64,000 nucleotides of DNA from Streptomyces sp. P9-A2 (GTDB lineage Bacteria > Actinomycetota > Actinomycetes > Streptomycetales > Streptomycetaceae). Of the stretch, positions 17,779-27,459 are shown piece after piece. The stretch lies in contig NZ_JAZIFX010000001.1 of assembly GCF_036634175.1 (NCBI RefSeq), forward strand, positions 8,184,001 to 8,248,000. The letters are read 5' to 3'. The translations under genes and the position numbers were made by a program. The notes below the pieces were generated by a model, which was not told where the DNA came from, searched no databases, and saw nothing but the letters and a program-made list of their open reading frames with translations. The first letter of the stretch is position 1; each line of letters opens with the position of its first letter.

Positions 17779-18993
17779 TTGATCCGTGCGTACAAGTTCC
17801 TCCTGCGGCCCACCGCGGGCCAGGGCGCCGCGCTCGGCGAGATGCTGCGGGATCACTGCTCCCTCTACAACGGGGCCCTGCAGGAACGCCGTGACGCCTA
17901 CCGGCACCCGCCGAAGACCAGCGTCAAGTACGGCGACCAGTCGGCGCAGCTCAAGGAGATCCGGGCGTTCGACCCCGGGCGGCAGGGCCGCTGGTCCTTC
18001 AGCTCGCAGCAGGCCACCTTGCGCCGTCTGGACAAGGCGTTCGCCGCGTTCTTCCGTCGGGTCAGGTCCGGTGACACGCCCGGCTATCCGCGTTTTCGTG
18101 GGGTGAACCGGTTCGACACCGTGGACTTCCCCAAGGACGGGGACGGCTGCCGCTGGGACTCCACCCCGCACGACCCGGTCACCCGGGTCCGCCTGCAGGG
18201 CGTCGGCCACGTCAGGGTCAACCAGCACCGGCCGGTGGCCGGCAAGGCCAAGACGGTGTCGGTCAAGCGTGAGGGCAAGCGCTGGTACGTGATCCTGACC
18301 GCCGAGCAGGCACCGCCCGAGCCGCTGCCCGCGATCGGCAGCGTGGCCGGCATCGACATGGGGATTGCGAACTTTCTCGCCGACTCCAACGGCGGCTTTG
18401 TGGACAACCCGCGCCACGGACGCAAGGCCGCCACCAGGCTCGAAGCCGCACAACAAGCCCTCGCCAGATTCCCGCGTGTGCGCCGGGACAAGCGCACCGC
18501 CAACCACCAGCGGGCCGTGAACAAGGTGGCCGGCCTGCACCGCAAGGTGCGCCGTCAGCGGCTCGACCACGCACACAAGACCGCCTTGGACCTGGTCCGC
18601 GAACACGATCTCATCGCGCACGAGGACCTCAGGATCCGCAACATGGTCAGGGCCCCCGCGCCCAGGCCGGACCCCGGCCGGCCGGGCGGCTTTCTGCCCA
18701 ACGGGGCCGCCGCGAAGGCCGGACTCAACCACTCGATCTCGGATGCCGGCTGGGGGGTGTTCCTGACGATCCTGCACGCCAAGGCTGAAAGCGCCGGACG
18801 TGAAGTGATCGCCGTGGACCCCCGCAACACCTCCCGGACCTGCCCCCAGTGCGGGCACGTCTCAGCGGAGAACCGGCCCACCCAGGAGAAGTTTCACTGC
18901 GTCTCGTGCGGCCACCACGCGCACGCGGACACGGTGGGCGCACTCAACGTTCTACGGGCCGGGCTGGTCCGTCGCGACGCCAACCCGGCATAG
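17779..18993 (+). CDS. tnpB: IS605-family TnpB, RNA-guided nuclease
   Basis: TTG 17779 follows GGAAAGGGGG; the protein has 404 residues. The N-terminal OrfB helix-turn-helix region (MIRAYKFLLRPTAGQGAAL) is complete. The RuvC-like triad is GIDMGIANF, HEDLRIRNM and HADTVGALN. The zinc finger is CPQCGHVSAENRPTQEKFHCVSC, given here by its Cys pairs at about residues 354/357 and 372/375. TnpB proteins cut DNA using a guide RNA encoded at the 3' end of the element. Here IS1182 begins 20 bases after the stop codon, so the guide-RNA region is split. The protein itself looks intact. Confidence 0.92.
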   Translation: MIRAYKFLLRPTAGQGAALGEMLRDHCSLYNGALQERRDAYRHPPKTSVKYGDQSAQLKEIRAFDPGRQGRWSFSSQQATLRRLDKAFAAFFRRVRSGDTPGYPRFRGVNRFDTVDFPKDGDGCRWDSTPHDPVTRVRLQGVGHVRVNQHRPVAGKAKTVSVKREGKRWYVILTAEQAPPEPLPAIGSVAGIDMGIANFLADSNGGFVDNPRHGRKAATRLEAAQQALARFPRVRRDKRTANHQRAVNKVAGLHRKVRRQRLDHAHKTALDLVREHDLIAHEDLRIRNMVRAPAPRPDPGRPGGFLPNGAAAKAGLNHSISDAGWGVFLTILHAKAESAGREVIAVDPRNTSRTCPQCGHVSAENRPTQEKFHCVSCGHHAHADTVGALNVLRAGLVRRDANPA

Positions 18994-19013
18994 CGAGAAG
19001 CCTCCACCTTCAG

Positions 19014-20789
19014 GACTCCGTTGGGAAATCCGCATAGCGGCGATAACGAGTCGTCCGGGCTGCGATGCTCGGTCTGTTCGTCGATCGAGGGTGGGGCTGG
19101 ATGTCGTTGGAGTCGTGGGCGGATCGCGGGGTGCCGGAGCTGACCGCGCGGGTGGTGCGGGCTTCGTTCCCGAAGGGGACGTTGGCGGTCCGCATCCGTG
19201 AGGCGCTTGGTCCGCTGTTCGAGGACGAGTCCTTTGCGAAGGCGTTTCCCTCGCGGGGGCGGCCGGCGGTCTCGCCCGGGGCGCTGGCGTTGGTGTCGGT
19301 GCTGCAGTACGCCGAGAAGCTCACCGACCGGCAGGCCGCTGACCAGGTCCGGGCCCGGATGGACTGGAAGTTCCTCCTTGGCCTGGAGCTGGACGACCCG
19401 GGGTTCGATTTCTCGGTGCTCAGCGGCTTCCGCGCCCGGCTGGCGGAGCACGGTATGGAGGAGAAGGTCCTGGACCTGGTCCTGGAACGGATCTCCGCGC
19501 TCGGGCTCCTGCGCGCGGGCGGACGGCAGCGGACCGACTCCACGCATGTGCTGGCCACGGTACGGACGCTGAACCGGATGGAGTTTGTCGGCGAGACCCT
19601 GCGCGCGGCCCTGGAGGCCCTGGCGGCAGCAGCGCCACAGTGGCTGTCCTCGCTGGTCAACGCCGATTGGGTCAAGCGCTACGGTGCGCGGGTCGACTCC
19701 TACCGCTTCCCCAAGGGTGACAACGTCCGCCAGGAGTGGGCCGAGCAGGTCGGCCGGGACGGCTTCACCGTCCTGGGGGCGGTCTTCGCACCCGACGTGC
19801 CGGGCTGGCTGCGGGAGGTCCCGGCCGTCCAGGTCCTGCGCCGGGCCTGGGTGGAGCAGTACCACCGCGACGGCGAGGGGGTGCGCCGGCGGGAGGGCAA
19901 GGATCTCCCGCCGGGCAGAGAACGCCTGTCCTCGCCCTACGACACCGACGCCCGCTACGGGACCAAGTGCGGCTCGGGCTGGTGCGGCTACAGGACCCAC
20001 CTGAGCGAGACCTGCGATCCGGGCACCCCGCATCTGATCACCCACGTGGCCACCACCGACGCGACGGTCACGGACACCGAAATGACCGAGGCTGTCCACC
20101 AGGGCCTGGCCGCACGGGAGTTACTGCCAGGCGAGCACGCGGTGGACGCCGGCTACGTCACCGCCGCCCACATCGTCACCGCCCGCGACGAGCACGGGAT
20201 CGACCTGCTCGGCCCCGTCGGAGCGGACACGGTCCATGAGCGCCACGAGGGCGAGCACATCCCCCAGAGCGCCTTCGCCGTCGACTGGGACGCGAGGAAG
20301 GTCACCTGCCCGCAGGGAGCGGTCAGCATCAGCTGGTCCGACCAGCGCAAAGCCAGCGGTACCCCGATCACCCGGGTGCACTTCGCGCTCCAGGACTGCA
20401 ATCCATGCCCGGCCCGAGCCCAGTGCACCAAGGCCGCGAACGGCAAATACGGCCGCAGCCTGACACTTCTGCCCCGCAAGCAGCAGCAGATCCTGGAACA
20501 GCGACGCATCGATCAGCAGACCGAGGAATGGAAGGTCCGCTACGACGTCCGGGCAGGCGTCGAGGGCACCATCTCGCAAGCGGTACGAAGCACCGGTATC
20601 CGCCGCACCCGCTACACCGGGCTGCCCAAGACCCACCTCGGTAACGTACTTGCCGCCACCGCGATCAACCTCATCCGCCTCGACACCTGGCTCAACGGCA
20701 CACCCCTCGGCCAGACCCGCACCTCACACCTGGCCGCACTCGACCTGGCAGCCTGGCCCCAGCCGCTATGCGGATTTCCCAACGGAGTC
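19014..20789 (+). mobile_element. IS1182-family insertion sequence, copy A
   Basis: Terminal inverted repeats of 28 bp match perfectly: 19014-19041 (GACTCCGTTGGGAAATCCGC...) and 20762-20789. It lies in the loop of the IS605 terminal hairpin. No clear target duplication is visible. Confidence 0.85.
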
Positions 20790-20825
20790 CTGAAGGTGGT
20801 GGAGGAGTCACAACCTCATGCTTGA
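19101..20825 (+). CDS. IS1182-family transposase, copy A
   Basis: The family N-terminus MSLESWADRGVPELTARVVR sets the start at ATG 19101 (an in-frame ATG at 19065 is possible), giving 574 residues. Recognisable features are SPGALALVSVLQYAEKLTDR, the first catalytic Asp in [14 protein letters not shown], a second in EHAVDAGYVTAAHI, and the cysteine cluster DCNPCPARAQC. The C-terminal EEWKVRYDVRAGVEGTISQA contains the likely catalytic Glu. The frame has no stop inside the inverted repeats: it reads through the right end and stops at 20825 in host IS605 sequence, so termination is borrowed from the target. Confidence 0.9.
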   Translation: MSLESWADRGVPELTARVVRASFPKGTLAVRIREALGPLFEDESFAKAFPSRGRPAVSPGALALVSVLQYAEKLTDRQAADQVRARMDWKFLLGLELDDPGFDFSVLSGFRARLAEHGMEEKVLDLVLERISALGLLRAGGRQRTDSTHVLATVRTLNRMEFVGETLRAALEALAAAAPQWLSSLVNADWVKRYGARVDSYRFPKGDNVRQEWAEQVGRDGFTVLGAVFAPDVPGWLREVPAVQVLRRAWVEQYHRDGEGVRRREGKDLPPGRERLSSPYDTDARYGTKCGSGWCGYRTHLSETCDPGTPHLITHVATTDATVTDTEMTEAVHQGLAARELLPGEHAVDAGYVTAAHIVTARDEHGIDLLGPVGADTVHERHEGEHIPQSAFAVDWDARKVTCPQGAVSISWSDQRKASGTPITRVHFALQDCNPCPARAQCTKAANGKYGRSLTLLPRKQQQILEQRRIDQQTEEWKVRYDVRAGVEGTISQAVRSTGIRRTRYTGLPKTHLGNVLAATAINLIRLDTWLNGTPLGQTRTSHLAALDLAAWPQPLCGFPNGVLKVVEESQPHA

Positions 20826-20866
20826 AGACGTCAGATGCCACGGGTATTCACTGTGAGGAGGCGACG

Positions 20867-21733
20867 GTGCTCAGCAGAGGCACGCATGTGCTCGCAGGCG
20901 CCTTGATCGTGACCTGCATGGTGCTCATCGGCCCCAGTGCACCGAGCGGTGCCCCCTTCGCCGGGTCACTGCCCGTCGAAGCAGTCAAGGATGTCGTACC
21001 GAACCGGGTCATGACGTGGAACATCTGCAACCCCTGTGAGGGAAACAACGTTGACCGGGCGGCGGAGATCGCCACGTATGCGCCCCAGGTCGTCGGTCTG
21101 CAAGAAGCGTGCGTGCGTGACGTCGAGAGGATCCGGGACCATCTGGAGAACCTCTACGGGTTGGTTTACCACATCGAGTACGGAACGGTTCTCCGGAACT
21201 GGGGCCGTTGCGGCGGAGTGCCGTGGAGTCCGGGGGCCTTCGGCCAGGCGGTTCTCTCGGCAGCACCGATGACGGACCCCGTCAACGTGGAATACCCCGA
21301 CGGCGGATCCGAAGACCGTGGGTACATGGCAGTCACCACCACTGTGGGCGGCCGGCCCGTCCGGGTCTTCAACACGCACCTTGCGCAACGACGTCAAGAG
21401 GAAGTCCGAGCGGACCAGACCGGCGTCCTCGCCGCAGACGTCGCCCGCCACGACCGCGCGATCGTTCTCGGCGACTTCAACGCCGTACCGAACGCCCCCG
21501 AACTCACCGGGATATGGGCCCTGGCCGCGGATACGGACCCCCAGTGCCGTTCCTCACCCGCCGGTGAGTGCAAGCCGACCACCGACTGGCACAGCAAGTT
21601 CGACTACATCTTCCTGCGAGGCATCGTCCCGCTCGAGCACCGTGTGCATCCGACCCCGCACTCGGACCACCACCTGCTGCACACCGACCTGGACACAACT
21701 TCAGGTGGGGATCCCGGCCGGCTCGGCCGGTGA
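20867..21733 (+). CDS. Secreted endonuclease/exonuclease/phosphatase (EEP) family protein
   Basis: GAGGAGG lies 6 bases before GTG 20867; the protein has 288 residues. A signal peptide is evident (LSRGTHVLAGALIVTCMVLIG...). The EEP motifs follow in order: VMTWNICNPCEGNN, VVGLQEACVRDVER (catalytic QE), VRVFNTHLAQRRQ, IVLGDFNAVPNAPEL (GDFN) and HPTPHSDHHLLHTDL (SDH). The protein is probably an extracellular metal-dependent phosphodiesterase or nuclease; the substrate is unknown. The gene starts right behind the IS605/IS1182 insertion, so its native promoter may have been displaced. Confidence 0.85.
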   Translation: MLSRGTHVLAGALIVTCMVLIGPSAPSGAPFAGSLPVEAVKDVVPNRVMTWNICNPCEGNNVDRAAEIATYAPQVVGLQEACVRDVERIRDHLENLYGLVYHIEYGTVLRNWGRCGGVPWSPGAFGQAVLSAAPMTDPVNVEYPDGGSEDRGYMAVTTTVGGRPVRVFNTHLAQRRQEEVRADQTGVLAADVARHDRAIVLGDFNAVPNAPELTGIWALAADTDPQCRSSPAGECKPTTDWHSKFDYIFLRGIVPLEHRVHPTPHSDHHLLHTDLDTTSGGDPGRLGR

Positions 21734-22348
21734 TCCCGAGAGCCGACGGTCCACTCCGCCTGGCCCGGACCTTCGTGGCTCGCCCAGCGCCATCACCGCC
21801 CGGCCGGAGGCTCCCGCAAAAGATCCGGGGCCGTGCCGGACGCCCGGTTGCCCAGCATGCCGGGACCGCACATCGTTATCACCGAGCTGCGCAAGAACGT
21901 GACCGACGGTGGCGACGGCGCCCGCCTCGCCCTTCGCACGGCACCGGCTCCGCTCATACGCCCGGGGCCGTGCAGGCGACGGGGCGCCGAGCGCATGGGC
22001 GAGCGGCGCAGGTACTGCTCTGCCGTGTCGCTTCCGCTGGGAGCAGGAGGCGGCCTCGGCCCTCCGTCGCTTCCTGGCGGTCGGCGATGGGCTCGCGAAC
22101 CGTAACCGTGGCTCCGCACACGTCGCAGAACTCTGCCGAAGGCCGAACTCCCGGTACCCAGGCCCTTCAACCCACCCAATGGGGTCCGCCTTCAAGTAGA
22201 TCTTGCCCAGAGCAGGAATGATGCGAGTGGGACAACCGCTTCGTAGGGGGTGGTGGTTCTTTCGTGCAGGGGGGCGACGACGGACGCGAGCAGCCGGTCG
22301 GCCCGGGGGCGGGGGTGGGAGCGTGGCCGAGCGGGCAGAATCGTCCGT
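21734..22348. other. Gap without recognisable gene
   Basis: About 615 bases. Long open frames on both strands are mutually overlapping and show no family resemblance. Bases near 22312-22340 (GAGCGTGGCCGAGCGGGCAG) resemble the start of a tRNA-Ser/Leu but no cloverleaf follows. Confidence 0.4.
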
Positions 22349-22672
22349 GTGGAAGCGCACCAACCACCGGAGAAGACCCCCGACGGACACTTCGTCGTCA
22401 TCAAGGGACGGAAATGGCGGGCGACCGATCCGTCCGTCCCCGAAGAGATCGCCGCCCGTCTCCGACGTCACCTCATGTCCGCCCGCCGCGAGGTGCGCTC
22501 CGCGACGACCGCGGGTGACCCGAAGGCCGAGCGGACGGCGCGCGCACGCGTGAACCGGGCAAAGGTCGCGTTGGGGGAACGCGGCACCCCGTGGTGGGAC
22601 CAACCCGGGGACGAGCGCCGCCGACGTTGGGAACGAGGGCTTGCCCACCTCGACGCGGACGCGCAGAACTGA
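22349..22672 (+). CDS. Conserved Streptomyces small protein (often labelled 'biopolymer transporter Tol')
   Basis: GTG 22349 gives 107 residues: a VEAHQPPEKTPDGHFVVIKG start, then RKWRATDPSVPEEIAARLRR, HLMSARREVRSAT and ALGERGTPWWDQPGDERRRR. This Arg-rich, mostly helical pattern with the GRKWRATDP and LGERGTPWW segments is a recurrent actinobacterial small-protein family. Database names for it are unreliable and no function is established. The codon use is typical of the genome and the gene appears complete. It stands alone between two non-coding stretches. Confidence 0.7.
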   Translation: MEAHQPPEKTPDGHFVVIKGRKWRATDPSVPEEIAARLRRHLMSARREVRSATTAGDPKAERTARARVNRAKVALGERGTPWWDQPGDERRRRWERGLAHLDADAQN

Positions 22673-23123
22673 GGCCTTCGTACGACAGAGGCCGACGCGG
22701 AGGACACCACTCACCGACCTTCAAAGCGTGGTGCCGGAGGGCCGGCGGCCCATGATCCCTGCGGTATGCCGAGTGCATGGGGTACGCGCAGGGCGGCGGG
22801 CCGGCATGCGGCCGACGACAAGAAGAAAACGCGAAACGTCCACGTTCTGGCGCGTCCTGCACCGGGTGCGCTGAGCGGCGTTCTGGCGGGTTTCTCCGTA
22901 CGCGCCGTCGCAGAGTCGCTCCCGGCCCGAGTACGCCCGCGACCCGGCCCGGACCAGGTGATCGGAAGTATGGCGATCGACCGCGTACCCGCCGCCGTGA
23001 AGCCGGTGGCGCCCGGTGTCTCTCTCACGGGATGCCGGGCGGTGGAATGTGTCGCTAGATGGAGGGAGGGCTTCGTACCGTCCGAACGACGAACAAATGT
23101 GCAGGGAAAGGTGGGGACACGGC
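22673..23123. other. Gap upstream of aldo/keto reductase
   Basis: About 450 bases without a recognisable gene. It probably contains the reductase promoter near 23040-23100. Confidence 0.4.
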
Positions 23124-24113
<990 letters not shown>

Positions 24114-24195
24114 GGGCTGTTCCAGGTTCGGATCACTGGTTTCCGGATTCGCCGGTGTGCGGGAGGCCGGGCCTGGTGGTTGTCGGGGGCGGCGC

Positions 24196-24345
24196 GTGGT
24201 GATCTCTCGGATGCCGAGTGGGAGTCGGCCGAGCCGTTCTTGCCGGTGGGTGAGCGCGGTCCGATCCCTGACCCGCGGCGGCAGCTCAACGGCGCGATGC
24301 GGCGGTTCAGACCCAAAGGCCCGTGGCGTGACGTGCCGGAGGAAG
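24196..24345 (+). pseudogene. IS5-family transposase N-terminal fragment
   Basis: The translation DLSDAEWESAEPFLPVGERG followed by RQLNGAMRRFRPKGPWRDVPEE matches the DUF4096 start of IS5-type transposases (LSDAEW..IEPLLP....GRP..D.R...NG...R.G.PWRDVPE). It stops abruptly after the PWRDVPE segment and joins the end of a broken SDR gene. The catalytic domain is absent. Confidence 0.7.
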
Positions 24346-24347
24346 CG

Positions 24348-24770
24348 TCAGGTGCTGAAGCCGCCGTCGGCCGTGATGGTGGCTCCGGTGATGAAAGCGG
24401 CGCCGGGACTGGCCAGGTACGTGACGAGACCGGCGATCTCGGACGCGGTTCCGTAGCGGCCCAGGGGAGTGGCCGGGAGCATCGTGGCGGCCGCCGGGCC
24501 GCCGGGCCATCGGCCGGATTGAGGTCGGTGTCGACGGCGCCGGGTCGGATGATGTTGACGGTGGTTACCCGTGGAGCCAGTTCCCGGGCGAGTGAGCGGG
24601 TGAGGCCCGCCAGAGCTGCCTTGGTCGTGACGTATCCGATCATGCCGCCCAAGAGGGCGCGGTCGGCGAAGACGCTACCGGTGGTGATGACACGTCCTCC
24701 TGGGAGCATGTGTTTGGCCGCTTCCTGGATGGCTGCGAACGTGCCACGGACGTTCACCTGGTACATCCGG
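24348..24770 (-). pseudogene. Short-chain dehydrogenase/reductase, 5'-truncated and frameshifted
   Basis: On the minus strand from about 24770 the reading is YQVNVRGTFAAIQEAAKHML, then VITTGSVFADRALLGGMIGY-VTTK (the YxxxK catalytic pair) and LARELAPRVTTVNIIRPGAV. After DTDLNPADGPAA the frame shifts (about 24500). It continues as ATMLPATPLGRYGTASEIAG, LVTYLASPGAAFITGATI and TADGGFST with a stop at 24348, the standard SDR C-terminus. The NAD-binding N-terminal half is missing beyond 24770, and the IS5 fragment abuts the 3' end. This is a decayed gene. Confidence 0.75.
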
Positions 24771-25294
24771 GGTGAAGCCCCAAGCCAGTGAGCATGATCT
24801 TGCGGCGTACGTTCTGCGCGGTGGGCGGTCGGCGAGAGGCATTTGCGTGGCTGGCCACATAAGAGTGGCACGCGTTAAGTGGCCAGCCAAGTATTGCCTT
24901 GAGGGCCGCTGCCGCCATCTGGGTGCAGGCGCACGAAGTCCCCCTGGGTGGCCCTTGTGGCCGGCACCGCTGATCATGAGAGCCGGGGTGGCGGGCTTTC
25001 TCGCCTCGCGAGCCGCCGAGACGCGTGAGCCGGTCGTGCGGGGAGGGTGTCGGTGACGCCCGTCTCGGAGGAGCGGTGGCGTCCTGGCTCGGACTCGCTC
25101 CGCCGGTGTCGAGGCGGTCCCACGGTCCGGACCCTCTCTGCCAAAACAGGTCGGGTCGGGCGTACTGCGTGATTCTTTGAGTCGAGGGCGGAGAAGGAGT
25201 AGTGCCCGGGTGGCCAGGGGGCATGGAACCGTGCGGTTGCCGTGCCCCTGTGCGGGCAGAACACCTGCGCTTCTCGGCCTTGGTGCTGAGGCCG
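24771..25294. other. Boundary region downstream of the diamino-acid cluster
   Basis: About 520 bases with no recognisable gene on either strand. It separates the truncated SDR from the last gene of the biosynthetic operon and probably holds a recombination junction. Confidence 0.4.
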
Positions 25295-26347
25295 TTACCG
25301 CCGCCGTCGCCGGTTTGCGGGCGGGTGTGGTGGGAGGCTCCCCTGGAGTGTGGGCACGGGGCCGGCTGCCCAAGGACCGTCAGTCGTTTCATCGGAGTCG
25401 AGCAGGTCCTCGCCGTAAAGATCGTGCAGCCAGTTGGATTGGTAAATGGTGTCGAGATAGCGCTCGCCGAGATCCGGGGCGATGGCCACCGCGGTGAGTT
25501 CACGCGTGTCATGGTCGTGCAGCCAACGCATCGCGCCGCTGACGACCGTGCCGGTGGAGCCGCCGAAGAGGAATCCGCGTTTGGCCAGGCGATGGCACGC
25601 GCGGATGGTGTCCGTCTCCTCGACGCGTATCACCTCGTCCACGTAGGACTCGTCGAGTAGCGGTGGAGGCATGCTCATGCCGAGCCCGGGTATCATGCGG
25701 CGGCCAGGCGTACCACCGAAGGTCACCGAACCGACGCTGTCCACCGCGACGATCCGTACAGGCCGGTGCCATTGGCGGAAGTAGCGTGCGCAGCCCATCA
25801 GAGTTCCGGTGGTGCCGGCGCCGACGAACAGTACGTCCAGGTGCGGGAAGTGCTGGGCGATCTCCGGCGCCGTCTTGCGGTAGTGCGCCTTCCAGTTGTT
25901 CGGATTGGTGTACTGACTGAGCCACACGTACCGGTCATCGGAATCGCACAGCGCACGGACGTAGTCGATCCGCGCGCCCAGGAAGCCGCTTTTCGCGTCC
26001 AAGCCGGCGATGGTGTGCACCCGGCTGCCCAGTGCCTCCATCAGGAGTCTGGTCGACAGGTTGCAGCGGGAGTCCGTCACGCACAGAAACCGGTAGCCCT
26101 TGCTCGCCGCGATCATGCTCAGCGCTACGCCGAGGTTGCCGGACGAGGACTCGACCAGGATCGAATCCGGCTTGAGGTCTCCGTCTCGCTCGGCGGTCTC
26201 CACCATCTCGGTTGCGGCCTTCAGCTTGATCGAGCCGGCGAAGTTGAAGCCCTCACACTTCAGGAACAGGGAGTGCCCGAAGATGGGCTCGAGGTCGACA
26301 TAGAGCTGGGACTCGTTGAAGGCGTAGGGAACGGATATGACGGGCAC
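25295..26347 (-). CDS. sbnA: SbnA-like N-(2-amino-2-carboxyethyl)-L-glutamate synthase (PLP enzyme)
   Basis: GTG 26347 follows GAGGAGGAGG; the protein has 350 residues. It belongs to the cysteine-synthase fold: the PLP lysine is K41 in FNFAGSIKLKAA, the substrate loop is VESSSGNLGVALSMIAAS, and the phosphate-binding loop is FVGAGTTGTLMG. PGLGMSMPPPLLDESYVDEV and FGGSTGTVVSGAM are as in SbnA of staphyloferrin B synthesis. That enzyme joins O-phosphoserine and glutamate as the first step to L-2,3-diaminopropionate. The last ~25 residues are Pro/Arg-rich and may be extra. It is the last gene of the minus-strand operon, 41 bases behind its partner SbnB. Confidence 0.88.
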   Translation of the reverse strand: MPVISVPYAFNESQLYVDLEPIFGHSLFLKCEGFNFAGSIKLKAATEMVETAERDGDLKPDSILVESSSGNLGVALSMIAASKGYRFLCVTDSRCNLSTRLLMEALGSRVHTIAGLDAKSGFLGARIDYVRALCDSDDRYVWLSQYTNPNNWKAHYRKTAPEIAQHFPHLDVLFVGAGTTGTLMGCARYFRQWHRPVRIVAVDSVGSVTFGGTPGRRMIPGLGMSMPPPLLDESYVDEVIRVEETDTIRACHRLAKRGFLFGGSTGTVVSGAMRWLHDHDTRELTAVAIAPDLGERYLDTIYQSNWLHDLYGEDLLDSDETTDGPWAAGPVPTLQGSLPPHPPANRRRRR

Positions 26348-26388
26348 GACGGCCTCCTCCTCATCTGCGGCAGGGCACTCTCGGACGG

Positions 26389-27459
26389 TTATCCGTAGCG
26401 GCGCAGTTCGTGGAAGAAGTCGTCGACGACGTGCAGTTTTCCTGAGCGGGCCGTTTCGTCGTAGACGTACTTGCCGACCGCGAGGTCGAGCACCCCGAGG
26501 CCGAAGGGTGAAAACACCACAGGTCGGCCCGTCGGCACTGTCACCCGCCCGGCCATCACGTCGTCCAACGTGCCCTGCAGGAAGTCCCGGTTGCCCGTGA
26601 GCTGCTCGGCCAGATGCGGCGAGGTGTCAGCCTTCAGACAGTGCTCGACGTCGTCCACGATGTTGGTCGAGGCGAGAACGATCTCCGGCGCGAGGTCGCG
26701 CAGGGACACGTGCAGAACCACGGGATTGTGCGAGAACCACGTAGGGTCGCTGACGTGCGGCTCACTGGCGACGGTGGCGAAGACCACCAGGTCGCTGCCA
26801 CGGATCAGCTCCTCGGCGCTGTGGTGCACCACGATCCGGCCGGTGGTGCCCGACTGCTCGAGGTAGCGGCGGAACCCTGCCGCGCTGTCGGCGGACAGGT
26901 CGTGTACGCCTGTCTCGTCGAACGACCAGCCGTTGCCGGCCAGGAACGTGTGGATGTAGCGGGCGATCAGGCCCGTCCCGAAGAACCCGACGCGCGTGGG
27001 CCGTGGCCGGTCCCGGCTGAGCCGATCCGCGGCCAACACCGCGGACGCGGCCGTCCTGGTGGCGCTGATGATGGAACTCTCCAGACAGGCGAACGGGTAA
27101 CCGGTCTCCTGGTCGTTGAGGATCAGCACGGCGGACGCCCTCGGGATGCCGGCTTGAACGTTCTCCGGGAAACTGGAGATCCACTTTACGCCGTCCACCC
27201 GTACGTGCCCGCCGATCGAGGCCGGCAGCGCGATGATCCGGGAGGTCGGGCGGTCGGGGAAACGCAGGAAGTACGACGGTGGGTTCACCGAGTCACCGGC
27301 GCCGTGCAGCCGGTAGATGGACTCGGCCAACTCGACGATCTGCTTCTCGCGCCCCTCCAACACCTGCTGGACCTGGGCACCGGAGATCACCGCGAAGGGT
27401 CGCACGGTGTGCGGTTCACTTGTTGCGGACGCCGTCACGGTGGTGGGGACGCTGGTCAT
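26389..27459 (-). CDS. sbnB: SbnB-like 2,3-diaminopropionate-forming dehydrogenase (ornithine cyclodeaminase family)
   Basis: ATG 27459 overlaps the stop of the dioxygenase gene (ATGA); the protein has 356 residues. The family signs are FAVISGAQVQQVLEGRE, HVRVDGVKWISSFPENVQAG, LILNDQETGYPFACLE, the Rossmann motif VGFFGTGLIARYIHTFL and VVLHVSLRDLAPEIVLAS. SbnB oxidatively splits the SbnA product to L-2,3-diaminopropionate and 2-oxoglutarate, using NAD. The sbnA/sbnB pair is a reliable marker for a pathway needing diaminopropionate (Dap). Its placement in one operon with an NRPS assigns Dap as precursor. Confidence 0.9.
   Translation of the reverse strand: MTSVPTTVTASATSEPHTVRPFAVISGAQVQQVLEGREKQIVELAESIYRLHGAGDSVNPPSYFLRFPDRPTSRIIALPASIGGHVRVDGVKWISSFPENVQAGIPRASAVLILNDQETGYPFACLESSIISATRTAASAVLAADRLSRDRPRPTRVGFFGTGLIARYIHTFLAGNGWSFDETGVHDLSADSAAGFRRYLEQSGTTGRIVVHHSAEELIRGSDLVVFATVASEPHVSDPTWFSHNPVVLHVSLRDLAPEIVLASTNIVDDVEHCLKADTSPHLAEQLTGNRDFLQGTLDDVMAGRVTVPTGRPVVFSPFGLGVLDLAVGKYVYDETARSGKLHVVDDFFHELRRYG

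Larger units (their letters stand above)
17214..20815. mobile_element. IS200/IS605-family element interrupted by IS1182
   Basis: The element has divergent tnpA (minus) and tnpB (plus). The tnpA-side end carries a perfect hairpin at 17214-17233 (TCCCCGGCT / AGCCGGGGA). The tnpB-side hairpin is split by IS1182: its left arm lies at 19001-19013 (CCTCCACCTTCAG) and its right arm at 20790-20805, followed by AGTCAC as in related Streptomyces elements. Exact outer ends are estimated from these hairpins. Confidence 0.7.

Noticed and set aside
22305..22345. tRNA-Ser/Leu-like start (GTGGCCGAGCGG)
   Set aside because: Only the D-arm-like stretch is present; no anticodon arm, TpsiC arm or acceptor pairing follows.
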